This document shows, piece after piece, positions 1 through 5,374 of a DNA stretch of 5,374 nucleotides. The stretch comes from Actinomycetes bacterium. GTDB taxonomy: Bacteria; Actinomycetota; Actinomycetes; Actinomycetales; Cellulomonadaceae. The position numbers were made by a program, and so were the translations under genes. Positions within the stretch are counted from its first letter, which is position 1, and each line of letters opens with the position of its first letter. The notes below the pieces were generated by a model. That model made no database searches. It was not told the origin of the DNA and saw only the letters and a list, made by a program, of their open reading frames with translations. The stretch covers positions 1 to 5,374 of the forward strand of contig JAEXEM010000382.1 in assembly GCA_023401045.1 (NCBI GenBank), written 5' to 3'.

Positions 1-174
1 CTCCGGCAGCGGGCTGACGCTCATCTCCGGGGTCGGCAGCGGCCGCAGGTCGAGCGGGTCGTCGTCGCGTGCCGCGAGCGACATCGGGGAGCCGAGCGCG
101 GCGGCGAGCACGGCGACGACGACGAGCAGCGCGGCCACGGCGGTGGCAGGACCCACCCGGCGGCTCGGCGGCAC
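1..174 (-). CDS. Partial gene: N-terminus of an unrecognised exported or membrane-anchored protein
   Basis: Only the first 58 codons are present; the gene runs off the left edge, so no family can be assigned. From the GTG at 174 the protein begins with a short basic stretch (VPPSRRVGPA). A hydrophobic segment follows at about residues 11-29, rich in Ala, Leu and Val (TAVAALLVVVAVLAAALG). After it comes a polar, acidic and proline-rich stretch (RDDDPLDLRPLPTPE). This is the layout of a Sec signal peptide or a single N-terminal membrane anchor, with the rest outside the cytoplasm. The GTG at 174 is preferred because GAGGAG lies 4 bases upstream (179-184). An in-frame GTG at 186 is the alternative and would add four residues. 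The gene has the same direction as the glycosidase operon but is separated from it by about 130 bases with a possible terminator and its own possible promoter, so it is probably a separate unit. Confidence 0.6.
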   Translation of the reverse strand, partial: MPPSRRVGPATAVAALLVVVAVLAAALGSPMSLAARDDDPLDLRPLPTPEMSVSPLPE

Positions 175-178
175 GACG

Positions 179-184
179 CTCCTC
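179..184 (-). promoter_or_regulatory. Ribosome binding site of the left-edge gene
   Basis: The minus strand reads GAGGAG, followed by a 4-base spacer (CGTC) and GTG at 174. The spacer is on the short side. It overlaps the alternative in-frame GTG at 186, so this site decides for 174 as the start. Confidence 0.45.
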
Positions 185-247
185 ACGACGCTGGGCCCGC
201 CGGCAGCACCGCGCGACGGGGGGCACCGGCACAGCCGGCGTCACCAC

Positions 248-253
248 AGGCTA
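248..253 (-). promoter_or_regulatory. Possible -10 box for the left-edge gene
   Basis: The minus strand reads TAGCCT, which fits the TANNNT -10 pattern common in actinobacteria. Transcription would start near 241, leaving a leader of roughly 65 bases before the GTG at 174. The -35 position (about 271-276) reads CACGCG, a poor match, so this is a weak call from the -10 box and its location alone. Confidence 0.3.
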
Positions 254-272
254 GCGGCCGGGCCCGCCGCCG

Positions 273-294
273 CGTGGGCCTCCCCGGACCCACG
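273..294 (-). terminator. Candidate hairpin terminator after the GH2-DUF2804 gene
   Basis: CGTGGGCC (273-280) can pair with GG plus CCCACG (286-294). The loop is 5 bases and one A (288) is bulged, giving an 8-bp GC-rich stem. It begins 13 bases past the stop codon at 307-309 in the direction of transcription. There is no U-tract after it, which is usual for high-GC actinobacterial terminators but lowers certainty. Confidence 0.4.
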
Positions 295-306
295 GGTGCC
301 GCGACG

Positions 307-1302
307 TCACCACCGGTTGTGGACGTCCTCCGCCCACCCGACGACGTCCGCGACCCGCACCCACGTGCCCGTCTCGTCGCGCACCCGCCCCGACCAGTGC
401 CCGAAGCACTGGTGCGTGCGGGAGGCGAAGACCTTGAGGTCGGTGACGGACTCCTTGAGGTGGAACGGGGTGAGCGTGAGCTCGACGTCGGTGCCGGTGA
501 CGTGCCACGGCGCGAGCCAGTCCTCGGGGTCGTAGTCCCAGACGAGCTCCTCGCTGATCTTGGTGAGCCGCCCGTCGACGAGGAACGAGTTCTCGACCGA
601 GCCCGTGCCGTCGGTCCACCGCCCGCCGACCTGCACCCCGACGACGCGTCCGTCGGTGACGCCCGACCCGGCGCCCCAGTTCCACCGCACGTCGTAGGGC
701 CAGCGGCCGCGCCCGTGGTCGAGGGTCGCCCAGGACTCCCCCGCCGGGACCTCGGACGTCACGCCGTCGACGCGCACCCGGCCGACCGCGGGGCGGGCGA
801 CGTCCTTGACCGTGTACTGGAAGAGCGTGTCGCTCCACGGGACGACGACGCCGAGGCTCTCGTGCCCCTCCGGTCGCTGCGCGAGGACGTCGATGCGCAC
901 CCGCGGCCCGACCGCGCGCAGCCGCGTCCCGCCGGGCACCTCGTCGATCGCGATCTTCACACCACCGGTGCTCGTGCGGACCTTCCCGCGCCCGAGCGTG
1001 CCCGGCAGCCGCACCGACCCGGTGAGCGCGCCGATCGCGTCGTGCGCGACGGTCTGCCCGGTGCGCCGGTCGAGCACCCAGATGCCGTGGACGGCGGCGT
1101 AGTCGATCGCGGAGGTGACGAGCGCGATCACGTGCGTCGGCGTCGTCACCGCCCAGTACTCCCACCGCTTGTTGCGGCCCCGGCCGCGCAGCCCGTGGCC
1201 GATGCCGTCGGTCTCGACCAGCGGGGTCCGGGTCCACCCGACGGCGTCGGGGTTGAGCCGGCCGTCGGGCAGGGTGAGGCTGACCGGTGCGGTGATCTCG
1301 CG
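307..1302 (-). other. DUF2804 domain (residues 605-935 of the GH2 fusion protein)
   Basis: The segment opens with REITAPVSL and GRLNPDAVGWTRTPL, followed by the basic/aromatic NKRWEYW. This is the start I remember for free-standing DUF2804 proteins (PF10974). Other conserved-looking blocks are GRGRWPYDVRWNWGAGSG (801-818), GGRWTDGTGSVENSFLVDG (830-848), DYDPEDWLAPWH (860-871) and HWSGRV (906-911). The segment is about 331 residues, the usual size of the whole family, so the domain is complete. It is tryptophan-rich and predicted to be mainly beta-strand. I know of no biochemical function for the family. A GTG at 1311 (V602) could in principle start a separate protein, but no Shine-Dalgarno sequence precedes it and the frame is open through the join, so a true fusion is favoured. 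The linker is about residues 586-604 (Arg/Ala-rich). Family assignment is from memory of motifs. Confidence 0.8.
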
Positions 1303-3114
1303 CTCCTGCACGGCGATCGCGCGGCGGGGCCGCACGCCGGTGGCCGCGTCGTGGCGGGCGCGCAGCCGCTCGTTGGACGTGCGGACGGCGTCGGCGTCGA
1401 CCTTGAGGACGCGCCGGTCGTACGTGAGCAGCCCGTTCGTCTCCTCCTCGACGTCCGCGAGCTGGGTGTACACGAACGCCGCGAGCGCGTCGTCGACGGC
1501 CGGGCCGACCTGCGCGTGCTGCAGCCGCAGGAAGGCGCGCTCGAACGTGTCCCGGTCGCGGAACCGCCGGTACCCGAACTCCTTGTCCGACCACGTGTGC
1601 CCCGGGACGCGGTACGAGTACCCGCCGTACTCGGAGAGCACCGCGGCGCGCGGGTCGGCCGCGTCGGCGCGCGAGAGCCGGTAGGGCCGGAAGTAGACGT
1701 GCCGGGAGACGACGTCCCCCGCGCCCTGGTCGTGCCAGCCGGAGGCGTGGTCGACGGGGCGCGTCGGGTCGAGCGCCGCGACGCGTGCGGCGACCGCCGC
1801 GGCGTCGAACTGCCCCCAGCCCTCGTTGAACGGCACCCACAGCGCGACGGACGGCACGCTGCGCAGCAGCTCGACGGTCGCGTCGAGCTCGGCGAGGAAC
1901 TCGTCCCGCCCCCCGGCGTCCTGCCTGCCGAACACGGAGTACCGGGAGTCGTCGAGCCGCAGCGGGGTGAGCACGGGCGCCGTGACGACGGCCGGGTGGT
2001 AGGACCGGCCGCCGTTGACCATGTCCTGCCAGACGAGCATCCCGAGCCGGTCGCAGTGGTGGTACCAGCGCAGCGGCTCGACCTTGATGTGCTTGCGCAG
2101 CATCGTGAACCCGAGGTCCTTGGCGGTGCGGATGTCGTGGACCATCGCCTCGTCCGAAGGCGGGGTGTACAGCCCGTCGGGCCAGTAGCCCTGGTCGAGC
2201 AGCCCGGCGTGCAGGTACGGCTCGCCGTTGAGCAGCAGGCGGGTGCGGCCGTGCGCGTCGGGGCCGACACCGAACGAGCGCATGCCGACGTAGCTCGTCA
2301 CGCGGTCGTCGCCGAACGTCACCTCGACGTCGTGGAGGAACGGGTCCTCGGGGGACCACGTGCGCGCGTCGGGGCCGAGGGGCAGGCGCGTGGGGACGCC
2401 CGGGCGCACCGCGGCGCCCGCGAGCTCGCGCCCGTCGGCGCGGACGACGACCTGCGCGGTGGCCTCGGCCGGGACGTCACCGCCGGGCACGACCGTGACC
2501 TCGACCTCACCGGTCGCCAGGTCCGGGACGAGGACGAGCCGGTCGACCCAGCGCGCCGGCACGGACTCGAGCCACACCGTCTGCCAGATGCCCGACTGCG
2601 GGGTGTACCAGATGCCGCCGGGCTCGAGCCTCTGCTTGCCGCGGCTGCGGTACGAGGTGTCGGTGACGTCGCGGACCCGCACGACGACCTCGTGCTCCTC
2701 GCCGTCCGCGAGCGCGTCGGTGACGTCGAGCGTGAACGGCAGGTACCCACCGCGGTGCCCGCCGACGTCGGTGCCGTCGACCCACACCTGCGCGTCCTGG
2801 TCGACGGCACCGAGGTGGAGCAGGACGCGGTCGCGGACGAACCCGGCGGGCAGCGTGAACGTCCGCCGGTACCACAGCGCCTCGTCGGGCTGCAGCGTGC
2901 GCCCGACGCCGGACAGCGGCGCCTCGGGCGAGAACGGCACGAGGATCGGCCCGTCCCACACCTGCGGGACCTGCTCGTCGGTCGCGTGGGTGAACGCGTG
3001 GTCCCAGCGGCCGTTGAGGTTGAGCCACGAGTCGCGCACGAGCTGCGGGCGCGGGTGCTCCGGCAGCGGGGCGTCGGGGTCGAGGGCGTCGCCCCACGGG
3101 GTCGTCATCGTCAT
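307..3114 (-). CDS. Glycoside hydrolase family 2 enzyme fused to a DUF2804 domain, cytoplasmic
   Basis: 935 residues. Residues about 22-185 form the GH2 N-terminal sugar-binding (jelly-roll) domain (PRPQLVRDSWLNLNGRWD; WYRRTFTLP; GGIWYTPQSGIWQTVWLE). Residues about 187-282 are the Ig-like domain, and about 284-585 the TIM barrel. The expected catalytic glutamates are present: acid/base E431 in FNEGWGQFD and nucleophile E495 in LSEYGGYS. The arginine region reads LRKHIKVEP (339-347) instead of the textbook RxxHYP, as I recall for a subgroup of GH2 proteins of about 600 residues. Residues 605-935 match DUF2804. There is no signal peptide, so it acts in the cytoplasm, probably on a sugar brought in by the overlapping permease gene. 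The ATG at 3114 is set by GGAGGT six bases upstream, and it overlaps the permease stop as ATGA. The substrate is unknown: beta-galactoside, beta-glucuronide or another glycoside are all possible from family membership. Confidence 0.93.
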   Translation of the reverse strand: MTMTTPWGDALDPDAPLPEHPRPQLVRDSWLNLNGRWDHAFTHATDEQVPQVWDGPILVPFSPEAPLSGVGRTLQPDEALWYRRTFTLPAGFVRDRVLLHLGAVDQDAQVWVDGTDVGGHRGGYLPFTLDVTDALADGEEHEVVVRVRDVTDTSYRSRGKQRLEPGGIWYTPQSGIWQTVWLESVPARWVDRLVLVPDLATGEVEVTVVPGGDVPAEATAQVVVRADGRELAGAAVRPGVPTRLPLGPDARTWSPEDPFLHDVEVTFGDDRVTSYVGMRSFGVGPDAHGRTRLLLNGEPYLHAGLLDQGYWPDGLYTPPSDEAMVHDIRTAKDLGFTMLRKHIKVEPLRWYHHCDRLGMLVWQDMVNGGRSYHPAVVTAPVLTPLRLDDSRYSVFGRQDAGGRDEFLAELDATVELLRSVPSVALWVPFNEGWGQFDAAAVAARVAALDPTRPVDHASGWHDQGAGDVVSRHVYFRPYRLSRADAADPRAAVLSEYGGYSYRVPGHTWSDKEFGYRRFRDRDTFERAFLRLQHAQVGPAVDDALAAFVYTQLADVEEETNGLLTYDRRVLKVDADAVRTSNERLRARHDAATGVRPRRAIAVQEREITAPVSLTLPDGRLNPDAVGWTRTPLVETDGIGHGLRGRGRNKRWEYWAVTTPTHVIALVTSAIDYAAVHGIWVLDRRTGQTVAHDAIGALTGSVRLPGTLGRGKVRTSTGGVKIAIDEVPGGTRLRAVGPRVRIDVLAQRPEGHESLGVVVPWSDTLFQYTVKDVARPAVGRVRVDGVTSEVPAGESWATLDHGRGRWPYDVRWNWGAGSGVTDGRVVGVQVGGRWTDGTGSVENSFLVDGRLTKISEELVWDYDPEDWLAPWHVTGTDVELTLTPFHLKESVTDLKVFASRTHQCFGHWSGRVRDETGTWVRVADVVGWAEDVHNRW

Positions 3115-4424
3115 CGCGGCACCTCCACGGGCGCGTCGGCGGGGGCGGTGGTCGTCGCGTGACGGCGCAGCCGCAGCGCGGGCAGCACGACGGGCAGGAC
3201 GACGAGCGCCGCCGCGACGAACACCCACGGCGTCGGCACCTGCTTGACGACACCGAGGTCGACGTACGTCTCGTCGGCGCCGAGGATGACCGCCGCACCG
3301 ACGAACGGGCCGACGACCATGGGCACGAGCACCGCGAACACCATCCGCAGCCCCTGCACCTGCCCGGCACGCTCCGGCGGGGTGAGGTTGCGGACGGTCG
3401 CGGAGATCGCCGCGACGCCGAGCATGAAGCCCGACATGAGGACGATGCCGGCGCCGATGACGGCGAGCATGCCGCGCGCGGGGAACATGAGCAGCAGACC
3501 CACGACGTAGACGGCCACGACGGGGACGATCGCCCGCGCCGGCCCGACCCGGTCGAGCAGGCGCCCGCCGAGCACGCTGACGACCGCGGCACCGAGCAGC
3601 ACCGACGCGAGGACGATCGGGTACCCGTCGATCTGCAGGTACCGCTGCACGTAGATGATGAGGTACGGCATGAACACCTGGGTGCTCGTGCCGAGCACCG
3701 CCCAGGCGCACAGTGCGAGGTAGAGCGCGGGGTTCGCGCGCACCGTCGAGGGGCGCAGCCCGTGGACGACCGACGCGAGGTACGTGCCGCCGGTGCGCGG
3801 GCGGGGCTCCTCGCGCAGCCCGAACCACGCGGCGACGCCGACGAGCATCGTCACGACCCCGACGACGAGGAAGAACGTCGACCAGTCCCCCGCCTGGGTG
3901 AGCGGGTCGAGCGCACCGAAGACGACGAGCATCGCCAGCAGCGGGAACGTCGCGATGACCGAGTCGACGCGGCCGCGGTTCGACGTGTCCGTGGAGTCGG
4001 TGACCCACGCGTTGAACGCCGCGTCGTTGGCCGTCGCCCCGAGTGCGCTCATCACGCAGTCGAGCAGGACGATCGCGACGACCGCCACGGCCACCGCGTC
4101 GGCCGCCGGGGCGAGCGCCGCTGCGGTCTCGACGTCGACGAGCCCGAACGCCGCCGTGCACGCGCCCCACAGCAGGTACCCGACGGCGAGGAACGGCCGC
4201 CGCCGGCCCGTGCGGTCCGACCACGCCCCCGCGAGGAGCGTCGCGACGGTCGCCGCCACCGCGCTGGCGGCGACGAGGGTGGCCAGCACCGTCGGGGAGT
4301 CCGTGATCGTGTCGTGCACGAAGACGTTGAGGTACATGTTCTCGACCGTCCAGGCGAGCTGCCCGGTGAGTCCCAGGAGGACCACCCACAGCCACAGCCG
4401 ACGGCCCGTTCGGCTCCGTTGCAC
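3111..4424 (-). CDS. Major facilitator superfamily (MFS) permease, probable sugar/glycoside transporter
   Basis: 437 residues with about 12 hydrophobic segments, near 11-36, 43-66, 78-97, 108-130, 155-175, 182-203, 230-257, 266-290, 298-314, 317-340, 356-381 and 399-418. The MFS motif A loop between TM2 and TM3 is clear (GAWSDRTGRRRP, 66-77). A second-half copy lies between TM8 and TM9 (GGRLLDRVGPAR, 286-297). The charged or polar sequence WTVENMYLNVF in TM1 resembles SLC45/sugar-cation symporter-like MFS proteins, but the substrate cannot be read from sequence. It would sit in the inner membrane and import the substrate of the glycosidase, whose ATG overlaps its TGA stop. The GTG at 4424 is chosen because it precedes all of TM1; the next in-frame ATG (residue 30) would delete TM1. 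No Shine-Dalgarno sequence precedes the GTG, but a -10-like box six bases away suggests leaderless translation. Confidence 0.92.
   Translation of the reverse strand: MQRSRTGRRLWLWVVLLGLTGQLAWTVENMYLNVFVHDTITDSPTVLATLVAASAVAATVATLLAGAWSDRTGRRRPFLAVGYLLWGACTAAFGLVDVETAAALAPAADAVAVAVVAIVLLDCVMSALGATANDAAFNAWVTDSTDTSNRGRVDSVIATFPLLAMLVVFGALDPLTQAGDWSTFFLVVGVVTMLVGVAAWFGLREEPRPRTGGTYLASVVHGLRPSTVRANPALYLALCAWAVLGTSTQVFMPYLIIYVQRYLQIDGYPIVLASVLLGAAVVSVLGGRLLDRVGPARAIVPVVAVYVVGLLLMFPARGMLAVIGAGIVLMSGFMLGVAAISATVRNLTPPERAGQVQGLRMVFAVLVPMVVGPFVGAAVILGADETYVDLGVVKQVPTPWVFVAAALVVLPVVLPALRLRRHATTTAPADAPVEVPR
3121..3126 (-). promoter_or_regulatory. Strong ribosome binding site of the GH2-DUF2804 gene, inside the permease gene
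   Basis: The minus strand reads GGAGGT, followed by six bases and the ATG at 3114. It lies within the last codons of the permease gene and fixes the start of the glycosidase. Together with the ATGA overlap it indicates coupled translation, with its own strong re-initiation signal. Confidence 0.8.
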
Positions 4425-4430
4425 GGCGTG

Positions 4431-4436
4431 ACTGTA
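4431..4436 (-). promoter_or_regulatory. -10 box of the permease/glycosidase operon, positioned for a leaderless mRNA
   Basis: The minus strand reads TACAGT, then six bases, then the GTG at 4424. A -10 box at this distance would place the transcription start at or next to the first base of the start codon. There is no Shine-Dalgarno sequence in this gap. The -35 region is not a good match to TTGACA (GGGGAC at 17-bp spacing), so an activator or an alternative sigma factor may be needed. Confidence 0.45.
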
Positions 4437-4441
4437 GCCAC

Positions 4442-4456
4442 GACGAGGTCCTCGTC
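4442..4456. promoter_or_regulatory. Perfect 7-bp inverted repeat, candidate operator
   Basis: GACGAGG (4442-4448), one T, then CCTCGTC (4450-4456) form a perfect inverted repeat with a single-base centre. It lies 5 bases upstream of the TACAGT box of the permease operon, that is between its -10 and -35 positions, where a bound repressor would block RNA polymerase. No regulator gene is visible in the window. In DNA this GC-rich such palindromes also occur by chance. Confidence 0.4.
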
Positions 4457-4501
4457 CCCCGACCCGCCGGTCGCGCCGGGCCCGGTTGTCCGGTATTTCC
4501 C

Positions 4502-4526
4502 GGTGCGGCCCGGCCCCCCGGGCACC
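4502..4526. repeat. GC-rich hairpin in the divergent intergenic region
   Basis: GCCCGG (4508-4513) and CCGGGC (4518-4523) are perfectly complementary around a CCCC loop. An alternative, longer fold pairs GGTG (4502-4505) with CACC (4523-4526) outside CCCGG/CCGGG. It lies between the permease and SDR starts. It could form in the 5' leader of the SDR transcript or mark a regulatory site; no specific role can be shown. Confidence 0.3.
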
Positions 4527-4613
4527 GCCCGCGTGATCAACCCCCAGGAGGATCCGCCGTGGACCGTCGGATACGTACGTTCGTGACGAGCTTCCCGAGA
4601 ACCGTCCTCGACC

Positions 4614-4619
4614 GGAAGG
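4614..4619 (+). promoter_or_regulatory. Ribosome binding site of the SDR gene
   Basis: GGAAGG lies six bases before the ATG at 4626, a good position. It fixes the start just ahead of the Rossmann fold, as expected for this family. No convincing -10/-35 pair is visible upstream; TACGTT at 4576-4581 is the nearest TANNNT-type box. Confidence 0.6.
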
Positions 4620-4625
4620 CACACC

Positions 4626-5374
4626 ATGCAGATCACCGGCTCCACGGCACTCGTCACCGGCGCCAACCGCGGCCTCGGCGCACAGTTCGCGCGGCAGCTC
4701 CTCGAGCGCGGCGCGCGGCGCGTCTACGCGACGGCGCGCCGGCCGGAGTCCGTCACGCTCCCGGGGGTGGAGGTGCTCGGGCTCGACGTCACCGACGCCG
4801 AGCAGGTCGCAGCCGCCGCCCGCGCCGCCGACGACGTCGACCTCGTCGTCAACAACGCCGGGGTGAACTCCGGCGCCACGCTCGTCACCGGCGACCTCGC
4901 GGACATCCGGAACGACATGGCGGTCAACCTGTTCGGCCCGCTGCTCATGGCTCGGGCCTTCGCGCCGGTGCTCGCGGCGAACGGCGGCGGCGCGATCCTC
5001 AACGTGCTCTCCGGCGCGAGCTGGTTCGTCGCCCCCGGCGCCACGTCCTACGGGGTCTCGAAGGCCGCGGCGTGGGGCCTCAACGACGGCCTGCGGGTCG
5101 AGCTGGCCGGGCAGGGCACCCAGGTGACGAGCGTGCTCATGGGCGTCGTCGACACCGACATGGCCGCCGGGCACCCCGGGAGAAGGCGAGCCCGCGCGAC
5201 GTCGTCGACCGGGCGCTCGACGGTCTCGAGGCCGGTGCGAGCGAGGTGCTCGGCGACGACCTCGTCGGAGCGGCGAAGGCGTCCCTCGTGATGGACCCGG
5301 CCGAGCGCTACGCGAAGTTCCTCGGCGTGTGCCCCACGGCCCGGCCCCCGCGCCCGGCCCGCCCCCCGCCCCCC
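4626..5374 (+). pseudogene. Short-chain dehydrogenase/reductase (SDR), frameshifted near its 3' end
   Basis: A classical SDR, an NAD(P)-dependent oxidoreductase acting in the cytoplasm; the substrate is unknown. The Rossmann motif TGANRGLG is at residues 11-18, and R38 R39 after the second strand suggest NADP(H). D54 (LDVTD) and NNAG (76-79) follow. The catalytic set is complete: N101, S129, Y142 and K146 (YGVSK). After DTDMAAGHPG the reading frame turns into an Arg/Ser-rich tail and stops at 5289-5291 (221 residues). From 5180 in another frame a proper family C-terminus appears: EKASPRDVVDRALDGLEAGA, then SEVLGDDLVG, ending near DPAERYAKFLG (5326). Restoring one base in the CCCCGGG run at 5174-5180 would give about 234 residues, the usual length. 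No stop is seen in the restored frame before the edge. It is either a real 3' mutation or a sequencing error; catalytic residues are untouched. It is divergent from the permease operon. Confidence 0.8.
5337..5374. other. Pure G/C low-complexity edge, possible contig-end artefact
   Basis: After the A at 5336 the last 38 bases contain only G and C, with long C runs. If read in the restored SDR frame it encodes a Pro/Arg/Ala string past the expected end of the family, with no stop codon. The pattern fits poor sequence at the end of a contig better than a gene. Confidence 0.5.

Noticed and set aside
1309..1311. GTG as the start of an independent DUF2804 gene
   Set aside because: There is no Shine-Dalgarno sequence in the preceding 20 bases and no stop codon in the upstream GH2 frame, so a single fused protein is the simpler reading.
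274..3162. A 962-codon open frame on the plus strand opposite the glycosidase
   Set aside because: Its translation is dominated by Arg, Pro, Val, Asp and Ala with no domain, as expected for the antisense of a GC-rich gene. The minus strand carries clear GH2 and DUF2804 motifs with a good ribosome binding site.
3115..4395. Apparent N-terminal extension of the glycosidase frame up to 4395
   Set aside because: The frame is simply open through the permease gene in a shadow frame (Arg/Gly/Ala-rich). The real start at 3114 has GGAGGT six bases upstream and is followed at once by GH2-like sequence.
4482..4500. CCGGTTGTCCGG followed by TATTTC as a promoter or operator
   Set aside because: The paired arms are only the self-complementary CCGG, and no -10/-35 pair with proper spacing could be assembled on either strand.
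4425..5174. Apparent N-terminal extension of the permease frame up to 5174
   Set aside because: It runs antisense through the SDR gene and gives charged, His/Arg-rich sequence. The permease starts naturally at the GTG at 4424, just before TM1.
4559..5374. A long open frame starting at GTG 4559 behind AGGAGG, running to the edge
   Set aside because: Its translation over the SDR gene is Arg-rich shadow sequence; only the part after 5180 looks real, and that is the displaced SDR C-terminus.
1..5374. tRNA or rRNA genes, CRISPR arrays, insertion sequences or attachment sites
   Set aside because: I saw no cloverleaf-like sequence, direct repeat array, transposase motif or terminal inverted repeat. 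Nearly all of the window is accounted for by the four genes.

Overview
The window is very GC-rich, and its coding regions strongly favour G or C at third codon positions. It uses GTG as well as ATG starts and has GGAGG-type ribosome binding sites. This fits a high-GC actinobacterium. A Cellulomonas-like or related soil/plant-polymer degrader is my guess from sequence style, not a demonstrated assignment.

Layout: (i) 1-174, minus strand: the N-terminal end of a gene that leaves the window. It encodes a protein with a signal peptide or membrane anchor, and a plausible promoter lies just upstream. (ii) 175-306: a short intergenic gap with a candidate hairpin terminator for the next operon. (iii) 307-4424, minus strand: a two-gene operon. 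The first gene (3111-4424) is a 12-TM major facilitator permease. The second (307-3114) starts inside the stop codon of the first (ATGA overlap). It encodes a 935-residue cytoplasmic protein made of a complete glycoside hydrolase family 2 (GH2) enzyme followed in frame by a complete DUF2804 domain. (iv) 4425-4625: a divergent intergenic region with a -10-like box placed for leaderless transcription of the permease, and a perfect 7-bp inverted repeat next to it that could be an operator. (v) 4626 to the right edge, plus strand: a short-chain dehydrogenase/reductase whose reading frame breaks near 5174-5180. The right edge is a pure G/C tract and may be a low-quality contig end.

How it fits together (inference): the permease would import a glycoside or oligosaccharide, and the coupled GH2 enzyme, which has no signal peptide, would cleave it inside the cell. 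The DUF2804 domain would take part in the same step, perhaps recognising or processing the non-sugar or modified-sugar part. The divergent SDR could be a redox enzyme on a related metabolite or could be unrelated. The most notable point is the GH2-DUF2804 fusion, which gives a functional lead for a domain of unknown function.
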